From a virus, in IMG/VR virus record IMGVR_UViG_3300045931_000283, positions 1 to 42,294 of that record: a DNA stretch of 42,294 bases. One strand, 5' to 3'. The position numbers were made by a program, and so were the translations under genes. Below, in pieces: positions 40,110 to 42,294 of this stretch. How positions within the stretch are numbered: position 1 is the first letter of the stretch; each line of letters starts with the position of its first letter. The notes below the pieces were generated by a model. The model had not been told where the DNA came from, did not search any database, and saw only the letters and a program-made list of their open reading frames with translations.

Positions 40110-40140
40110 TTTGGTATTCTAAATTATGATTGTATATTTG
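40110..40140 (+). promoter_or_regulatory. Promoter ahead of the candidate structured RNA, copy 6
   Basis: TTTG (40110-40113), 19 nt, then TATATTTG (40133-40140) followed by C. The upstream ATAATTAATTTGGTA resembles the early palindrome but is degraded. The predicted start point near 40147 lies a few bases ahead of the RNA described next. Confidence 0.75.
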
Positions 40141-40146
40141 CACTTG

Positions 40147-40250
40147 TAATGAGGTCAGAGCCATTGCAAAACATACCGAAAACATTATACAATCCCTATT
40201 CTTGAGTGCGCTCTGACATTTAGCACGATGGAATAGGGATTCTTTGTTTA
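40147..40250 (+). ncRNA. Candidate structured RNA with interleaved helices (pseudoknot)
   Basis: There is no open frame here. GTCAGAGC (40154-40161) pairs with GCTCTGAC (40210-40217), and AATCCCTATTC (40191-40201) pairs with GAATAGGGATT (40231-40241). The order A, B, A', B' is that of an H-type pseudoknot. A third helix, GTGC/GCAC (40206-40209 and 40223-40226), closes the inner loop. The second helix is followed by CTTTGTTTAA, a weak U-tract. The RNA starts within about 10 nt of the predicted promoter start. It may be a regulatory leader, a trans-acting small RNA or an antisense-type control. No known class was recognised. Confidence 0.65.
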
Positions 40251-40333
40251 ACAATTTTTAGTATCCTTATACTGATTTTCAGGTACTTACTTCCCCCACA
40301 AGTATCTTTTTCGATTGCCTAATAAATTACTTT

Positions 40334-40687
40334 ATGAAAACAATAGAAGAACTTCAATCAATCATTGATGCAAATCTCGACCTTATAAGAGTTGAATCCA
40401 AAACTATGAGGCAGAGTAAAAGAAACAGTCTTTTGCGTGAGAACGAAAAACTGGCTGAAATAATCAATTACTTAAAATGCAGTCCGAGTGAAAATTTCGT
40501 TTCTTCAGAGAAGGTACGACTTGAGAGAATTATTCACTCTAAAAACACACAATACCACTACTGGCTTGAAAACTGTTGCCCTAATGATGTGCCTGATAAA
40601 AGCAAGCGTACATTATTCAACAAGGAAACAGGTTTAGTTACACTTAAACGGCAGTTAAAAAACCTTAATTTAATTTTAGCGTTATGA
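40334..40687 (+). CDS. Hypothetical protein (117 aa)
   Basis: The product is helical and charged (MKTIEELQSIIDANLDLIRV...), with long amphipathic stretches and two adjacent Cys (LENCCPNDVP). It is the first gene downstream of the structured RNA, about 84 bp after it, and overlaps the next gene by 4 bp (ATGA). A role in replication control is possible but has no direct support. Confidence 0.55.
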   Translation: MKTIEELQSIIDANLDLIRVESKTMRQSKRNSLLRENEKLAEIINYLKCSPSENFVSSEKVRLERIIHSKNTQYHYWLENCCPNDVPDKSKRTLFNKETGLVTLKRQLKNLNLILAL

Positions 40688-40827
40688 ATACCGAGAAAAA
40701 AATATATATGCCTGTAAAGGAATATGCTGATAAAAGAAAATGCTCAGTTCAGTATGTTTACAGATTAATAAGCAACGGTACATTGGAAAGCAAGAAAATC
40801 GGAACTTACACTTTGGTGCGAGCCTAA
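40684..40827 (+). CDS. Small excisionase/MerR-like HTH protein (47 aa)
   Basis: The frame from ATG 40684 to TAA 40825-40827 encodes YMPVKEYADKRKCSVQYVYR, then LISNGTLESKKIGTYTLV. This is the short winged HTH of excisionase/AlpA-type regulators. It is coupled to the previous gene (ATGA) and precedes the replication initiator. Such proteins bend DNA and regulate transcription or recombination. The fold is recognisable; the target is unknown. Confidence 0.65.
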   Translation: MNTEKKIYMPVKEYADKRKCSVQYVYRLISNGTLESKKIGTYTLVRA

Positions 40828-40878
40828 TTTTTTTTATCTAATCTGTTGAACACATTCAACCAAACAAAAACGAATCTT

Positions 40879-41667
40879 ATGGATTATTTCAAAGTTATGC
40901 GAACCTTTTGGGATTTTGCGTTTGAAAACCCCGAAAAAATAAAACCGAACCATATTGCAATTTTTGCCTTTGCGGTGGAACATTGCAATCGTTTAGGATG
41001 GAAAGAAAAGTTTGGTTTTCCCACATCTATGGCTATGGAAGCCACAGGGATTAAAAGTTATTCTGTGTATAAGAAAAACTTAGATGATTTGATAAACTAT
41101 GGTTTGATTGATATAGTAGAATGGTCGAAGAACCAATGGTCAAGTAATATAATTGCTTTGAAAGAAAATTACAAAGCAAATGATGAAGCAAATTACAAAG
41201 CACTTGATACTGCTTTTGCCAAGCATAATGAAAATCATAGTGAAGAAGAAGTTGAAAAAGAAGATAGCTTTGAAAGATTATTACAAAGCAAATTAGAAAG
41301 CACCTATCAAAGCACCTATCAAAGCACCTGTCAAAGCACCTGTGAAAGCACCAGTAGTATAATAAAACAAAATACAAATAACAAATTACCAATTACTAAG
41401 GGCAAAAACCAAAAAATTGAAATTCCTGATTTTGCAGAATTCTTGGCTTTTGCTAAAAGCGAAGTTCCAAACGTCAATGAATATTCAGTCAAGGCAAAGT
41501 ATGAATCTTGGATTGAGAACAAATGGCACGATGGAAACAATTCGCCAATTATCCGATGGAAATCAAAACTTAGAAACACTTTGCCACATCTCAAAGTTGA
41601 TGCTTTGCCTGTGGATAAAATTATTTCGGCAAAAACAAATCAACGCTTAAATCTTTATCCCAAATAA
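40879..41667 (+). CDS. Phage replication initiator, O/DnaD-like (262 aa)
   Basis: I start at 40879 (MDYFKVMRTFWDFAFENPEK); a TTG at 40846 is the alternative. Residues about 20-95 form a winged helix (EKFGFPTSMAMEATGIKSYS, then VYKKNLDDLINYGLIDIVEW). A low-complexity linker with SxxQSxxQ repeats (about 140-160) follows, then a C-terminal DnaD-like region (ESWIENKWHDGNNSPIIRWK). Such proteins bind the origin and load the helicase. The linker is encoded by 12-bp tandem repeats that may themselves be the origin. It lies just upstream of the primase gene. Confidence 0.75.
   Translation: MDYFKVMRTFWDFAFENPEKIKPNHIAIFAFAVEHCNRLGWKEKFGFPTSMAMEATGIKSYSVYKKNLDDLINYGLIDIVEWSKNQWSSNIIALKENYKANDEANYKALDTAFAKHNENHSEEEVEKEDSFERLLQSKLESTYQSTYQSTCQSTCESTSSIIKQNTNNKLPITKGKNQKIEIPDFAEFLAFAKSEVPNVNEYSVKAKYESWIENKWHDGNNSPIIRWKSKLRNTLPHLKVDALPVDKIISAKTNQRLNLYPK
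41168..41355 (+). repeat. Iterons inside the initiator gene, candidate replication origin
   Basis: Five tandem 12-bp units of the form (G/C)AAAGCACC(T/A)(A/G)T run without gaps from 41296 to 41355. Three copies of ATTACAAAGCA lie just upstream (41168-41178, 41192-41202, 41280-41290). An AT-rich stretch (41356-41400) follows, like a DNA-unwinding element. In lambda-type phages the origin iterons are also within the initiator gene. No experiment can be read from the sequence, so the origin call is inference. Confidence 0.6.
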
Positions 41668-41812
41668 CTCATACTTATTTTAAGGCGATTTAAGACATTA
41701 AAAATAGTCAAGATATATATTATATCCACTTTTATACGAAAGTGTCAGAATCGCAAGGAAAAGCAGGAAAAACAACTATATAACAATAAACTTTTAAACG
41801 CAAAACAACACA
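41668..41812. other. Gap before the primase gene, no gene seen
   Basis: These 145 bp hold no convincing gene and no TTTG/TAnnTTTG promoter. A small hairpin, CACTTT/AAAGTG, lies around 41729-41746. The bases before the primase ATG are A-rich (AAACAACACA). Confidence 0.4.
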
Positions 41813-42294
41813 ATGAATCAAATAATAGCAGATTTGAATAGTCTTGGCATCAATTTGAAAAGCGATACCCGAAATGTTCAGAAAGTGAAATGCCCGAACT
41901 GTGCAACACTTGGAAAGAAGAATTTGAAAGACCCTTCACTTTTGGTAAACCTTCAGACAGGGGTTTACAAATGCTTTAAATGCGATTGGAAAGGGTGTGT
42001 TAAGAAACAAGAAAATTTCAGCAGAGAAGTGATACAGACATACAAGATACCGCAAAAACCAAATATCAGCAAACTGACTAATTATGCTTTGCAGTACTTC
42101 CAGTCAAGGGCTATTCCGCAGGAAATTTTAATCAAGAACCACATCGCATCATCAAGCGATGGGAAGAAGGTTATTTTCCCGTATATGAGAAACGGGGTTC
42201 TTGTGAATTTCAAGACCCGTAGTTTGGAAGAAAAGATATTTTATCAGGCTGCTGAGGCTGAACCGATTATGTTTAATCTTGACAGGATTTACGG
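41813..42294 (+). CDS. Primase-helicase, N-terminal part; runs off window end
   Basis: The product starts MNQIIADLNSLGINLKSDTR. It has a CHC2-type zinc ribbon with CPNC (about residue 27) and CFKCDWKG (about residue 54), which reads the primer start site, and then the beginning of the primase core (GKKVIFPYMRNGVLVNFKTR). It ends mid-codon after FNLDRIYG, just where a TOPRIM glutamate motif is expected; that motif (GEIDAL) is the first thing in the window. The gene is thus very likely the 5' part of the gene at position 1. Confidence 0.9.
   Translation, partial: MNQIIADLNSLGINLKSDTRNVQKVKCPNCATLGKKNLKDPSLLVNLQTGVYKCFKCDWKGCVKKQENFSREVIQTYKIPQKPNISKLTNYALQYFQSRAIPQEILIKNHIASSSDGKKVIFPYMRNGVLVNFKTRSLEEKIFYQAAEAEPIMFNLDRIY

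Noticed and set aside
41296-41355. CRISPR-like array
   Set aside because: The 12-bp units are contiguous, with no spacers, and lie in frame inside the initiator gene.
1-42294. tRNA genes
   Set aside because: No cloverleaf or T-loop pattern was seen in any of the larger gaps.

Overview
This 42.3-kb AT-rich window looks like nearly all of a circular (or circularly permuted) temperate siphovirus genome from a Bacteroidota host, most likely a flavobacterium. The host assignment rests on promoters of the Bacteroidota type (TTTG, about 18-19 nt, TAnnTTTG), A-rich start contexts with few Shine-Dalgarno sequences, and many small genes of kinds common in Flavobacterium and Bacteroides phages. The first 1.3 kb encodes the TOPRIM and RecA-like helicase half of a T7 gp4-like primase-helicase. 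The last 0.5 kb encodes its zinc-finger primase start. The two window ends therefore appear to be one gene cut open.

Layout. (1) 1-4407, plus strand: primase-helicase end, an outer-membrane beta-barrel, two small two-TM proteins, a RuvC-like resolvase, an RNA polymerase alpha-CTD-like protein, a NUMOD4/HNH endonuclease and small unknowns, closed by a bidirectional terminator at 4406-4437. (2) 4487-26586, minus strand: the late block. In transcription order it holds small terminase, zinc-ribbon proteins, large terminase, portal, prohead protease, HK97 capsid, connector and neck proteins, tail tube, chaperone-like proteins, a 1063-aa tape measure, baseplate-like proteins, a 1083-aa fibre and a lectin-like protein. 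(3) 26587-26889: divergent control region. (4) 26890-32577, plus: an early accessory block of small, mostly acidic proteins, including an ArdA-like antirestriction protein, driven by repeated promoters with a shared palindrome. (5) 32678-36118, plus: a YkgJ-like protein and a plasmid-maintenance module (ParA, ribbon-helix-helix partner, minimal tyrosine recombinase). (6) 36234-42294, plus: recombination and replication, with ERF annealing protein, NinB-like protein, DUF3127/SSB-like protein, a candidate pseudoknotted RNA, a replication initiator with internal iterons, and the primase.

The simplest reading is a phage-plasmid. It would replicate from an iteron origin inside its initiator gene, partition with ParA and an RHH protein, and resolve multimers with a Cre/Xer-like recombinase. 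The early genes would be silenced by a repressor acting on the repeated palindromes. The strongest candidates for something undescribed are the interleaved-helix RNA at 40154-40241, the shared operator-promoter family, and the par-locus motif that reappears as a perfect 16-bp inverted repeat just upstream of the large terminase gene. I recognised no endolysin, no tRNA, no CRISPR array and no insertion sequence.
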